The notes under the pieces were generated by a model, which was not told where the DNA came from, made no database searches, and saw only the letters and a program-made list of their open reading frames with translations. Made by a program: the position numbers and the translations under genes. A stretch of DNA of 64,000 nucleotides from Achromobacter deleyi (GTDB lineage Bacteria > Pseudomonadota > Gammaproteobacteria > Burkholderiales > Burkholderiaceae_B), in contig NZ_CP065997.1 of the NCBI RefSeq assembly GCF_016127315.1, positions 2,914,001 to 2,978,000 of the forward strand, read 5' to 3'. This document shows, piece after piece, positions 1 to 8,574 of this stretch. The stretch's first letter is position 1. Each line of letters starts with the position of its first letter.

Positions 1-375
1 CGTGGCCTTGCCGGGCCGCTCGCCCAGCAGGGCGATGGCGATGCCGGCCGACACCAGCGGCAGCGTGCCCAGGATCACGCCGCCGTCCACCGCCGACGTG
101 CGCTGCAGGCCGGCGATCAGCAGCGTGGTGTAGCCGACGCTGCCGGCGATGGCCTGCGCCGCCAGCAGCAGCCAGTCGCGCCAGGCCAGGCGCGGCAGGC
201 GCGCGCCGGTCAGCTTCCACAGCAGGGCGAAGCAGGGCAGCGCCAGCGCGAAGCGCAACGCGGTGGCGCTGAACGGCGGCAGGCCGGCGGCGATGATCTT
301 GCTGGCGACGACGGTGCTGCCGACCAGCGCCATCGCGGCGGCCAGGCAGCAATAGCCTTGCAGGGTACGGTTCAT
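1..375 (-). CDS. EamA/DMT-family inner-membrane transporter (N-terminal part)
   Basis: Reading from an ATG at 375 toward the window edge gives 125 residues with no stop, so the gene continues beyond base 1. The translation has about four hydrophobic segments (near residues 7-25, 33-52, 66-88 and 97-115) and starts with a short charged N-terminus. The spacing and the small-residue-rich helices (for example VGSTVVASKIIAAGLPPF and the later ALLGERPGKAT) are typical of EamA drug/metabolite exporters. The substrate cannot be told. It lies 82 bases downstream of, and in the same direction as, the AraC-type regulator gene, which may control it. Confidence 0.8.
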   Translation of the reverse strand, partial: MNRTLQGYCCLAAAMALVGSTVVASKIIAAGLPPFSATALRFALALPCFALLWKLTGARLPRLAWRDWLLLAAQAIAGSVGYTTLLIAGLQRTSAVDGGVILGTLPLVSAGIAIALLGERPGKAT

Positions 376-457
376 GAGGATGCGGCCATGATGGAGAAGG
401 CCGCAGCGTAGGCGCGGACGGGGGCCGCGGTCTTGAACGAAATTGCGCGGCGCCGAT

Positions 458-1252
458 TCAGCCGGCGGCGGCCAGCGCGTAGCGCCCGGGCGAGACGCCG
501 TAGGCGCGCGTGAACAGCCGGGTCATGTGGCTCTGGTCGGCAAAGCCGGCGCTGGCCGCCGCGTCGGCCAGCGCCATGCCCTGGCGCAGCAGGCGGCGCG
601 CCAGCAGCAGCCGGCGCTGCACCTGGTAGGCGTGGGGCGTCATGCCGGTGGCGCGGCTGAAACCGCGCAGCACCTGGAAGCGGCTCAGGCCGCAGGCCTG
701 GGCCAGGTCGGCCAGCGACAGCGCGGCGGCCGGGGCGTCGTCGATCAGGCCGAGGGCATGGCGGATGGCGGCGGGGGCGCCGCTCGCCGGCACGCTCCGC
801 GCCAGGCCGCCGGCGCGCGCCAGCACCCGCGCCAGCAGCACGTCGCGCGCCAGCGCGTCGCCGCCCGTCACGGCCAGCGCGTACAGCGCCAGCAGGTCCG
901 CCGCCAGCGCCGGGGCGTCCATCGCCGGATGTTCGAATTCAAAACCGCGGGCGGCCGGCAGCGCGTCGGCCGCGCCCGCCACCACCGCAGGATCCAGGTA
1001 CAGCATCTGCCAGGCACGTTCGCCGCCGATCGGCGCGCCGTCATGCACCTCGCCGGGATTGACCGTGATGACGTGGCCCGGGCCGGCCTCGACCTGGCCG
1101 CGGCCGCTGTGCGACACCTGCGCCCCGTGGCGGATCACGCCGATGCCGTACTGGTCGTGCGTATGCCGCGCGAAGGCCCGCCCGCTGCGCGCGGCCACGG
1201 CCTGCACGCCGGCAAGGGCGCTGCGCGACATGACGAACTGGCTGGCGGGCAT
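458..1252 (-). CDS. AraC-family transcriptional regulator
   Basis: 264-residue protein. Residues about 15-95 form a cupin-like sensing domain (HTHDQYGIGVIRHG, then VITVNPGEVHDG). The last 100 residues are an AraC double helix-turn-helix with the usual signature near the end (DQSHMTRLFTRAYGVSPGRY). The ATG at 1252 was chosen over upstream in-frame starts because GGAG lies about 8 bases before it and the domain begins there. It is followed by the EamA transporter gene in the same direction, so the likely role is inducible control of that exporter. The effector is unknown. Confidence 0.85.
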   Translation of the reverse strand: MPASQFVMSRSALAGVQAVAARSGRAFARHTHDQYGIGVIRHGAQVSHSGRGQVEAGPGHVITVNPGEVHDGAPIGGERAWQMLYLDPAVVAGAADALPAARGFEFEHPAMDAPALAADLLALYALAVTGGDALARDVLLARVLARAGGLARSVPASGAPAAIRHALGLIDDAPAAALSLADLAQACGLSRFQVLRGFSRATGMTPHAYQVQRRLLLARRLLRQGMALADAAASAGFADQSHMTRLFTRAYGVSPGRYALAAAG

Positions 1253-1278
1253 GGCAGGGCTCCGGGTTGGCGGCGGGA

Positions 1279-2241
1279 TCAGGTCCGCCCGCCGCGGCTG
1301 AAGACCTCGCGCAGCGCCGCCGCGAACAGGGCGTCGACGTTGCGGCGCAGGCCGTCGGCGCGGGTGAACAGCGAGATCGGCGGCAAGGTCCAGTCGAAAG
1401 AATACGGCACGATCGCCGCGCCGGCGATGCGCACCAGCTCGTCGGCGATGTCGGCCGGCAGGATGGACACGGCGCGGTCGCTGGCGACGATCATTTCGCC
1501 GATCAGCTTGGACGAATCGCTCTGCACCGAGGGCGTGGGCGGCGCCAGGCCGGCGCGCAGGAAGATGTCGGCCACCTGTTCGCGGATCGGGCTGTCCGGC
1601 GTGCCCAGGATCCAGTCCAGGTCGGCCAGCATGTTCCATTCCAGCCGGGCGCGGCCCAGCCGCGCCGCCAGCCGGCGGCTGGCGATCAGGCGCGGCGGCT
1701 GGTGGTACAGCACCTCGAAGTCGATCTGGCCCAGGTCCACCGACGGCGTGGCCCAGCCCACCACCACGTCCAGCGTGTGGTCGCGCAGCTGGCGCAGCAG
1801 CGCGGGGCCCTGGCCCTCGTGGATGGTGGCGGTGATGCCGCGCCCCTGCGGCATGGTGCGGGCGATGGCGGCCGACAGCATCTGCCCCGAAACGAACGGA
1901 ATCACCCCGATGTGCAGGTGGGCGGCCTGGCCGGCGGCCACGGCCTCCATTTCCTGCACCAGGTGGCCCAGGTCGTGCACCAGCGCCCGGGCCCGCGCCA
2001 GCACCACCGCGCCCAGGGGGGTGGGGGTCATGCCGCGCACCGAGCGTTCGAACAGCGGCACGTCGAACATGCTTTCCAGTTCGGCCAGCGCGTTGGTCAC
2101 GGCGGGCTGGCTGGTGGCCATGTGTTCGGCCACCCGCGTCAGCGAGCCGTGCTGCTCGATCTGCAGTAGCAGCATCAGGTGCCGCATCTTCAGCCGCGAG
2201 GTCAGTTTCCGGAGCACCTCATCCGGGGAAAACGGTGTCAT
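1279..2241 (-). CDS. LysR-family transcriptional regulator, divergent from maeB
   Basis: 320 residues. An N-terminal winged helix-turn-helix (about 15-75: LMLLLQIEQHGSLTRVAEH, then SQPAVTNALAELE) is followed by a periplasmic-binding-protein-like effector domain (about 105-310). The start at 2241 gives the normal LysR length; the longer reading frame would run into the maeB promoter. It is transcribed away from maeB, with 106 bases between the two starts, so maeB and its own gene are the obvious targets. The effector is not evident from sequence. Confidence 0.88.
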   Translation of the reverse strand: MTPFSPDEVLRKLTSRLKMRHLMLLLQIEQHGSLTRVAEHMATSQPAVTNALAELESMFDVPLFERSVRGMTPTPLGAVVLARARALVHDLGHLVQEMEAVAAGQAAHLHIGVIPFVSGQMLSAAIARTMPQGRGITATIHEGQGPALLRQLRDHTLDVVVGWATPSVDLGQIDFEVLYHQPPRLIASRRLAARLGRARLEWNMLADLDWILGTPDSPIREQVADIFLRAGLAPPTPSVQSDSSKLIGEMIVASDRAVSILPADIADELVRIAGAAIVPYSFDWTLPPISLFTRADGLRRNVDALFAAALREVFSRGGRT

Positions 2242-2246
2242 AGACA

Positions 2247-2302
2247 AGGCATAAGATAAAAGTGATGTGACAATATTAAATCTGAATGAACACCTTATGC
2301 CT
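2247..2302. promoter_or_regulatory. 9-bp inverted repeat in the LysR-maeB divergent promoter
   Basis: AGGCATAAG at 2247-2255 is exactly repeated in inverted form (CTTATGCCT) at 2294-2302, with 38 bases between the arms. The region is AT-rich compared with its surroundings. The position between two divergent starts suggests binding of the adjacent LysR protein or another regulator; this is inferred from position only. Confidence 0.4.
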
Positions 2303-2347
2303 GCGGCCCTAGAATTTTCCCTATTCAAGACTAGGAGGCGCCGCCCC

Positions 2348-4642
2348 ATGAATTCGCAAGCAGACCGCCAGGCCGCTCTGGACTACCACGAGTTTCCCAC
2401 CCCGGGAAAGATCTCCGTCGTGGCGTCCAAGCCGCTCACCAACCAGCGTGACCTGGCCCTGGCGTATTCGCCCGGCGTGGCGGCGGCCTGCGAAGAAATC
2501 GTGACGGACCCGGCCAATGTGTTCCGCTACACCGGCCGCGGCAACCTGGTCGGCGTGATCTCCAACGGCACCGCGGTGCTGGGCCTGGGCAACATCGGCG
2601 CGCTGGCCTCCAAGCCGGTGATGGAAGGCAAGGCGGTGCTGTTCAAGAAATTCGCCGGCCTGGACGTGTTCGACATCGAGATCAACGAAACCGATCCGGA
2701 CAAGCTGGTCGAGATCATCGCCGGCCTGGAGCCGACCTTCGGCGGCATCAACCTCGAAGACATCAAGGCGCCCGAGTGCTTCACGGTCGAGCGCAAGCTG
2801 CGCGAGCGCATGAAGATCCCCGTCTTCCATGACGACCAGCACGGCACCGCCATCACCGTTTCCGCCGCGTTCATCAACGGCCTGAAGGTCGTGGGCAAGC
2901 AGATCGACAAGGTCAAGGTCGTGACCTCCGGCGCCGGCGCGGCCGCGCTGGCCTGCCTGGATCTGATGGTGGACCTGGGCCTGCCGCTGGAAAACATCTG
3001 GGTCACCGACATCGAGGGCGTGGTCTATGAAGGCCGCACCGTGCTGATGGACCCGGACAAGGCGCGCTTCATGCAGAAGACCGACGCCCGCAAGCTGGCC
3101 GAGGTGATCGAGGGCGCGGATGTGTTCCTGGGCCTGTCGGCTGGCGGCGTGCTCAAGCCCGAGATGGTGGCCAAGATGGGGCCGCGCCCGCTGATCCTGG
3201 CGCTGGCCAACCCCACCCCGGAAATCCTGCCGGAAGTGGCGCACGGCGTGCGCGACGACGTCGTCATGGCGACCGGCCGTTCGGACTACCCGAACCAGGT
3301 CAACAACGTGCTGTGCTTCCCGTACATCTTCCGCGGCGCGCTGGATGTGGGCGCCACCACCATCACGCGTGAAATGGAAAAGGCGGCGGTGTATGCCATC
3401 GCCGAACTGGCCGAGGAAGAACAGAACGAAGTGGTGGCCGCCGCCTACGGCACCTACGACATCTCGTTCGGCCCCGAGTACCTGATTCCCAAGCCCTTCG
3501 ATCCGCGCCTGATCGTGCGCATCGCGCCGGCGGTGGCCAAGGCCGCCATGGAAGGCGGCGTGGCCACGCGCCCGCTGGCCGACCTGGAAGCCTACGAAGA
3601 GCAGCTGCAGCAGTTCGTGTACCACTCCGGCGCCTTCATGAAGCCGCTGTTCTCCGCGGCCAAGCGCATCGTGCGCAACGGCGGCAAGTCGCGCATCGTC
3701 TTCACCGAGGGCGAAGACGAGCGCGTGCTGCGCGCGGTGCAGGTCATCGTCGACGAAGGCGTGGCGCGCCCGATCCTGGTCGGCCGTCCCGCCGTGCTGC
3801 TGTCGCGCATCGAGAAGTTCGGCCTGCGCCTGCGCCTGGGCGAGGATGTCGAGGTCACCAACCCGGAATACGACGAGCGCTTCCACCAGTACTGGACCAC
3901 GTACTGGGAACTGATGTGCCGCCGCGGCATCACCAAGGAAATGGCGCGCGTCGAAATGCGCCGCCGCCTGACCTTGATCGGCGCGATGATGGTGCACCTG
4001 GGCGACGCCGACGGCATGGTCTGCGGCACGGTCGGCGCATACCACGACCACCTGCGCTTCGTCGACGAAGTGATCGGCCGCCGCCCCGGCGCCAACGTCT
4101 ACGCCGCCATGAACATCCTGCTGCTCAACGAGCGCACGGTGGTGCTGGTGGACACGCACGTCAACGACGAGCCGAGCGCCGAGCAGATCGCCGAGTTCAC
4201 CATCGCTGCCGCCCGCGAAGTGGGCCGCATGTTCCTGGCGCCGAAGGTGGCGCTGCTGTCGCGCTCGAACTTCGGCTCGGGCAGCTCGGCCTCGGGCGCC
4301 AAGATGCGCCGCGCGCTGGAACTGGTGCGCGAAGCCGCGCCGGAACTGGAGATCGACGGCGAGATGCACGGCGACTGCGCGCTGGACGAAGCCCTGCGCC
4401 TGCGCATCCTGCCGTCCTCGACGCTCAAGGGCGAGGCCAACCTGCTGGTGTGCCCGAATGTGGACGCCGGCAACATCGCCTACAACCTGCTCAAGACGGC
4501 GGCCGGCGGCAACGTGGCGGTCGGCCCGATCCTGCTGGGCGCCAACGCGCCGGTGCACATCCTGACCTCCAGCTCGACCGTGCGCCGCATCATCAACATG
4601 ACGGCCCTGACGGTGCTGGACGCCAACCGCGTCGAAGCCTGA
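2348..4642 (+). CDS. maeB: NADP-dependent malic enzyme with phosphotransacetylase-like domain
   Basis: 764 residues, the usual size of MaeB. It oxidatively decarboxylates malate to pyruvate in the cytoplasm, linking the TCA cycle to pyruvate and NADPH. The malic enzyme part (about 1-430) shows FHDDQHGTA near residue 160 and the nucleotide-binding [10 protein letters not shown] near 195. The C-terminal part (about 435-764) is a phosphotransacetylase-like domain ([27 protein letters not shown]), which in this family is regulatory rather than catalytic. The ATG at 2348 is preceded by a strong AGGAGG at 2333-2338, which decides the start over an upstream in-frame ATG. A clear terminator follows. 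Confidence 0.97.
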   Translation: MNSQADRQAALDYHEFPTPGKISVVASKPLTNQRDLALAYSPGVAAACEEIVTDPANVFRYTGRGNLVGVISNGTAVLGLGNIGALASKPVMEGKAVLFKKFAGLDVFDIEINETDPDKLVEIIAGLEPTFGGINLEDIKAPECFTVERKLRERMKIPVFHDDQHGTAITVSAAFINGLKVVGKQIDKVKVVTSGAGAAALACLDLMVDLGLPLENIWVTDIEGVVYEGRTVLMDPDKARFMQKTDARKLAEVIEGADVFLGLSAGGVLKPEMVAKMGPRPLILALANPTPEILPEVAHGVRDDVVMATGRSDYPNQVNNVLCFPYIFRGALDVGATTITREMEKAAVYAIAELAEEEQNEVVAAAYGTYDISFGPEYLIPKPFDPRLIVRIAPAVAKAAMEGGVATRPLADLEAYEEQLQQFVYHSGAFMKPLFSAAKRIVRNGGKSRIVFTEGEDERVLRAVQVIVDEGVARPILVGRPAVLLSRIEKFGLRLRLGEDVEVTNPEYDERFHQYWTTYWELMCRRGITKEMARVEMRRRLTLIGAMMVHLGDADGMVCGTVGAYHDHLRFVDEVIGRRPGANVYAAMNILLLNERTVVLVDTHVNDEPSAEQIAEFTIAAAREVGRMFLAPKVALLSRSNFGSGSSASGAKMRRALELVREAAPELEIDGEMHGDCALDEALRLRILPSSTLKGEANLLVCPNVDAGNIAYNLLKTAAGGNVAVGPILLGANAPVHILTSSSTVRRIINMTALTVLDANRVEA

Positions 4643-4672
4643 TCGCCGCGCGGTCGCGCGCGACCGCAAGGC

Positions 4673-4711
4673 AAAACGCCCGCTTCATCGCATGATGAAG
4701 CGGGCGTTTTT
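4673..4711. terminator. Bidirectional Rho-independent terminator after maeB
   Basis: A perfect 17-bp stem (4673-4689 with 4694-4710) closes a GCAT loop. Its outer ends are A4 and T5, so it can end maeB transcripts from the left and those of the convergent minus-strand gene from the right. Confidence 0.92.
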
Positions 4712-4737
4712 CATTGCCGGCAAAGCCGGCCGGCGGC

Positions 4738-5112
4738 TCAGTTGGCGCTGGCCTTCCAGGTGCCGTCGGGCTGCTTGCAGAACCAGAACTTCCAGGTTTC
4801 GGTGGTGCTGGTGCGCGCGAAATCGCCTTCCAGCAGGCGGCAGGTGCGATCGCCCGCCGTGCTGGTCTGCAACGGCGTGATCTTGGCCGTGATCGGCGCG
4901 GCCTTGCGCTTGGGCGTGCTGGACCAGTTCACGCTCTGGCCGTCGGCGGCGCTGTTCAGCGCTTGCGCCACCGCCTCGTGGAAGGCCGGTTTGTCGGCCT
5001 TTGAGATCTGCGTGATGAGGGCGTTGTTCAACATGACGGCGGGCGCCGCCAGGACCGGCCCGGACGCGACGCCGGCGGCGAGTGCGAAAGCGATGAGACG
5101 GATGGTTTTCAT
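4738..5112 (-). CDS. Small exported protein, possibly 17-kDa surface-antigen-like
   Basis: 124 residues with a clear signal peptide (MKTIRLIAFALAAGVASGPVLA). The mature part is mixed and ends in a segment with two cysteines (DRTCRLLEGDF and KFWFCKQPDGTWKASAN). That ending is reminiscent of the C-terminal domain of 17-kDa/RT0821-type surface proteins, which commonly finish with C.QPDG.W. The resemblance is from memory and weak, so the function is unknown. It is convergent with maeB and shares its terminator. Confidence 0.72.
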   Translation of the reverse strand: MKTIRLIAFALAAGVASGPVLAAPAVMLNNALITQISKADKPAFHEAVAQALNSAADGQSVNWSSTPKRKAAPITAKITPLQTSTAGDRTCRLLEGDFARTSTTETWKFWFCKQPDGTWKASAN

Positions 5113-5306
5113 TGCGGACTCCCTCGTTGTTGTCAGGGCCGGGCGGGCGGCCCATTGATGGTCAGGTCCGATGGTACGCGAAGCGTCGGCGTCTTGTCTC
5201 GATCCGCCCGCGGCCAGGGGCCGCGGCTTGCGCGCACGCAAAAAAAGCCGCCCGGCAGGGGCGGCCAAGGTACAACAAGGGGAGGGGTAAATCAGTCAGC
5301 GCGGGC

Positions 5307-5666
5307 TCAGTTGGCGCGGTGGTAGGCGCCCGAGAACGGCATGTCGTTGGGTTCGACGTTCGAGACCTGTCCGGCGGCCTTGGCGGCGGCCAGTTCGGCT
5401 TCCACCTGGGCGCGGGTCACGCCCGATTGGGGGGCGCCGTACACGCCCTGGAACGGCATGTCGTTGGGTTCGACGTTCGAGACCTGGCCAGCGGCCTTGG
5501 CGGCGGCGAGTTCAGCCTGCACCTGGGCGCGGGTCGGGCCTTCATACGGGGTGCCGTAGACGCCCTGGAAGGGCACGTTGTTGGGTTCGATGTTCTGCGA
5601 GGCGTAGGCGCCGGCGCTCAGGGCGGCCAGGGACATCAGCAAAGCGGTGGCAAGGGTCTTTTTCAT
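5307..5666 (-). CDS. DUF4148-type exported protein with internal tandem repeats
   Basis: 119 residues with a signal peptide ending at AYA (about 23). The rest consists of nearly identical 39-residue units carrying EPN(N/D)(V/M)PFQGVYG and TRAQV.AELAAAKAAGQVS. The segment R.QV..EL..AK..G is the hallmark of DUF4148, a family abundant in Burkholderiales whose function is not established. The GGAG-like site upstream supports the ATG at 5666. An AT-rich promoter region lies to the right. A second family member is at 19209-19592. Confidence 0.85.
   Translation of the reverse strand: MKKTLATALLMSLAALSAGAYASQNIEPNNVPFQGVYGTPYEGPTRAQVQAELAAAKAAGQVSNVEPNDMPFQGVYGAPQSGVTRAQVEAELAAAKAAGQVSNVEPNDMPFSGAYHRAN
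5341..5600. repeat. 117-bp tandem repeat inside the DUF4148 gene
   Basis: The block starting ATGTCGTTGGGTTCGACGTT at 5341 recurs at 5458 (offset 117 bases, 39 codons). A more diverged third partial copy lies near 5575. The copies differ mostly at silent positions, so copy number could change by recombination or slippage. Confidence 0.8.
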
Positions 5667-6050
5667 GGTGAATCTCCGATTTCAGAAGCCGGGGAGCGAA
5701 GCGGCGGCCTATCCGTCGTAGTTCGTTGTTGTTTCCCGATGGCTCTATAGTGCGCCGGATATCACTAGGGATAAACCCGTATATCGGTAAAAGATCTTTC
5801 CATAAATGGAAGGAATAGGTAATTTCGAGCAATTAGTCGCCATCAATGGCAGCGATAGCCGGCGCAACGCCTTGCTGGGGCGCGGCGTGGAGCAGGGGGA
5901 GTGGCACGGCCGTCGTGGCGATGCCACGACGCCGGCAACAGGCGGCAGGCGACCCGGGCAGGCCGGGCGAGCGGTGGCGGGTGGGGGCGCTGGGGCCGGC
6001 GGGAGCGACGGGGCGCCCTGGAGCGGCCGGGCGGCCGCCCGCAGCCGGGG
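5667..6050. other. 384-base gene-free stretch between a DUF4148 gene and slyX
   Basis: No convincing gene. The left half (about 5700-5860) is AT-rich and should hold the DUF4148 promoter. The right half (about 5930-6050) is very G-rich on the plus strand, downstream of slyX, and contains a 14-base perfect palindrome CGGGCGGCCGCCCG at 6028-6041 without a T tract. Confidence 0.6.
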
Positions 6051-6266
6051 TCAGTAATGCGGCGGCAGTTCGTCGCGCAGGCTGCGGAACGGCGCCGCGC
6101 CCTCGGGCGCCTGCTGGCGCAGGTCGGCCACCTCGCGTTGCAGGCGGTCGATCTGTTGTTGCTGGCGCACGATGATCTGGTTCAGCTGTTCCAGCAGGTC
6201 GTCGGCGAAACTGGCCTTGACTTCCAGGTCCAGCAGCCGGCGTTCGATGTCTTGCGAGTTTTCCAT
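6051..6266 (-). CDS. slyX: SlyX family protein
   Basis: 71 residues, the usual SlyX length. It is a single amphipathic coiled coil (RRLLDLEVKASFADDLLEQL; IIVRQQQQIDRLQREVADLR) ending in the family signature LPPHY. The biochemical role of SlyX is unknown. The gene is divergent from the TonB receptor gene, with 48 bases between the starts. Confidence 0.93.
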   Translation of the reverse strand: MENSQDIERRLLDLEVKASFADDLLEQLNQIIVRQQQQIDRLQREVADLRQQAPEGAAPFRSLRDELPPHY

Positions 6267-6314
6267 GGGAGTATTAGAACCCATTCCCCGCGACCCGCGC
6301 GCAAGGAGATCCGA

Positions 6315-8429
6315 TTGACCGACGCACGACGCCGCCGTGGCGTGTTGGCCCGCCCGATCCTGCACAGCCTGCTCGGCATGGCGCCGGCCGTGGCCGCCAT
6401 GGCCGAATCGCAGGCGCCGCAACTGGCGCCGGTCGTGGTGAGCGGCACCCGCCTGGGCGCGCCGCCCCTGGAAACCCCGGCCTCGGTGGATATCGTCGAG
6501 GGCGCCGAGATGCGCCGCGCCCAGCCGGGCATCAACCTGTCCGAGGGCCTGGCGGGCGTGCCGGGCCTGCAGATCCAGAACCGGCAGAACTACGCGCAGG
6601 ATCTGCAGCTGTCCAGCCGCGGCTTCGGCGCGCGCTCCACGTTCGGCGTGCGCGGGGTGCGGCTGTATGTGGACGGCATCCCGGCCACCATGCCCGACGG
6701 GCAGGGCCAGACCTCCAACATCGACATCGGCTCGCTCGGCCGGGTCGAGGTGCTGCGCGGCCCGTTCTCGGCGCTGTACGGCAATTCCTCGGGCGGCGTG
6801 ATCCTGGCCTATACCGAGGACGGGGCGGTGCCGTCCGAAATCGGCGCGTCGGCCTGGGCCGGCAGCGACCACACCTGGCGCTACGGCGCCAAGGCCTCGG
6901 GCACGTCCGGCGACATGGACTACGTGCTCGACCTGTCGCGCATGACCACCGGCGGCTACCGCGACCACGGCGCGGCGCGCAAGAACCTGGGCAACGCCAG
7001 GCTGGGGGTGCGGCTGGACGACGCCAGCCAGTTGACGATCGTGGCCAACAGCGTCGACCTGACGGCGCAGGACCCGCTCGGCCTGACCTACGCGCAGTTC
7101 CAGGACGCGCCGCGCAGCGCCGACCTGGCCGCGCAGTACGACACCCGCAAGACCGTGCGCCAGACGCAGGGCGGACTGGTCTACGAACGCCATGTCGACG
7201 GTGCCAACACCTTGCGCCTGATGCTGTACTACGGCCAGCGCGACACCAGCCAGTTCCAGGCCATTCCGCCCGCGGCGCAGGCGGCGCCGACCCAGGCGGG
7301 CGGCGTGATCGACCTGCGGCGCCGCTATGGCGGCGCCGATCTGCGCTGGACCTCGGAGCTGGGGCCGGCGCAGCGGCCGCTGACGCTGGTCGGCGGCTTT
7401 GCCTATGACACCATGCGCGAGAACCGCAGGGGCTACCAGAACTTCACGGGCGAGGGCGCCAGCCGCCAGCTTGGCGTGCAGGGCGCGTTGCGGCGAGACG
7501 AAACCAACACGGTCTACAACGCCGATCCCTACCTGCAGGCCTCGTGGCGGGTCGCGCCGCGCTGGACGCTGGACGCCGGCCTGCGCTACAGCACGGTGGA
7601 CTTCCGCTCGCGCGACCATTATGTCGCGCCCGGCAATGGCGATGACAGCGGCGACGCGCGCTACCGCCGCGCGTTGCCGGTGGCCGCGGTGCGCTACCAG
7701 CCCGATGCGCGGACCAGCCTGTATGTCTCGTACGGCCGGGGTTTCGAAACCCCGACGCTCAATGAACTGTCGTACCGGCCGGGCGGCCTGCCCGGCCTGA
7801 ATTTCGCGCTGGCGCCGGCGCTCGGCACCCATGCCGAAGCCGGCGTGAAGACCGGCCTGGCCGGCGGCCAACTGACCGCCGCGGTGTTCCATGTGTCGAC
7901 CGAAAACGAAATCGTCTCGGCCGGCAGCACGGGCGGCCGCGCCACGTTCCGCAACGCCGGCCGCACGCGCCGCGACGGCGTGGAGCTGGGCTGGTCCGCC
8001 GGGTTCGCCGGCCATTGGCGCGCGCAGCTGGCGTACACCTGGCTCGATGCGCGCTACCGCGACGACGGCGGCGGCGACATCCGCGCCGGCAACCGCATCC
8101 CGGGCATCGCGCGGCAGTCGGCCTACGCCTCGGTCGGCTGGGCGCCGCCGCAGGGGTGGCAGGCGGGCATCGAGGCCCGCTACCTGAGCCGCCTGTACGC
8201 CAACGATGCCAACGACGCGGTCGCGCCGGGCTATGTCGTGGCGGCGTTGTCCGCCGGCTACGTGAAACAGGCGGGGCCGTGGGAATGGCGCGCCCATGCG
8301 CGGGTCGACAACCTGTTCGACCGGCGCTACGCCGGATCGGTCATCGTCAACGAGAGCAACGGCCGCTACTACGAACCGGCGCCGGGACGCGGCGTGGGCG
8401 TGGGGCTGGGGGCGACGTATCGCTATTGA
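6315..8429 (+). CDS. yncD: TonB-dependent outer-membrane receptor, YncD/PqqU-like
   Basis: 704 residues: a short export signal, a TonB box-like LAPVVVSG, a plug domain and a 22-strand-type barrel ending in an aromatic residue. The plug has the stretches INLSEGLAGVPGLQIQNR, NYAQDLQLSSRGFG and YVDGIPATMPDGQGQTSN, which closely match my memory of E. coli YncD, now known as the pyrroloquinoline quinone receptor PqqU. PQQ uptake is therefore a reasonable guess, but other substrates are possible. The start is TTG at 6315, chosen because AAGGAG at 6303-6308 sits 6 bases before it and the signal sequence begins there. No PQQ synthesis gene is in the window. Confidence 0.85.
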   Translation: MTDARRRRGVLARPILHSLLGMAPAVAAMAESQAPQLAPVVVSGTRLGAPPLETPASVDIVEGAEMRRAQPGINLSEGLAGVPGLQIQNRQNYAQDLQLSSRGFGARSTFGVRGVRLYVDGIPATMPDGQGQTSNIDIGSLGRVEVLRGPFSALYGNSSGGVILAYTEDGAVPSEIGASAWAGSDHTWRYGAKASGTSGDMDYVLDLSRMTTGGYRDHGAARKNLGNARLGVRLDDASQLTIVANSVDLTAQDPLGLTYAQFQDAPRSADLAAQYDTRKTVRQTQGGLVYERHVDGANTLRLMLYYGQRDTSQFQAIPPAAQAAPTQAGGVIDLRRRYGGADLRWTSELGPAQRPLTLVGGFAYDTMRENRRGYQNFTGEGASRQLGVQGALRRDETNTVYNADPYLQASWRVAPRWTLDAGLRYSTVDFRSRDHYVAPGNGDDSGDARYRRALPVAAVRYQPDARTSLYVSYGRGFETPTLNELSYRPGGLPGLNFALAPALGTHAEAGVKTGLAGGQLTAAVFHVSTENEIVSAGSTGGRATFRNAGRTRRDGVELGWSAGFAGHWRAQLAYTWLDARYRDDGGGDIRAGNRIPGIARQSAYASVGWAPPQGWQAGIEARYLSRLYANDANDAVAPGYVVAALSAGYVKQAGPWEWRAHARVDNLFDRRYAGSVIVNESNGRYYEPAPGRGVGVGLGATYRY

Positions 8430-8574
8430 GGCAGGCGCTGGCGCGGGACGCCGCGGCGCGCGGATGCGAGGAGAGCGGGTCTGACGCCGAAATGTCGGAC
8501 GGTTTGCCGGGTCGAGGCTTTAGGGGTGACCGATAAAATAGTTTTTATATTCTGATCATCCGGGAGCATCGATC

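Noticed and set aside
2321..4669. 782-codon open frame antisense to maeB
   Set aside because: Composition-driven shadow of a conserved gene in GC-rich DNA; translation is rich in His, Arg, Gln and Ala with no domain.
5757..5785. TATCCCTAGTGATATCC (minus strand) as a third copy of the response-regulator operator
   Set aside because: Only the first heptamer matches; the second half lacks the GGTA end and the GAAA spacer.
6051..8297. Very long open frame antisense to the TonB receptor
   Set aside because: Only its last 71 codons (slyX, 6051-6266) are real; the rest mirrors the receptor gene and has shadow-like composition.
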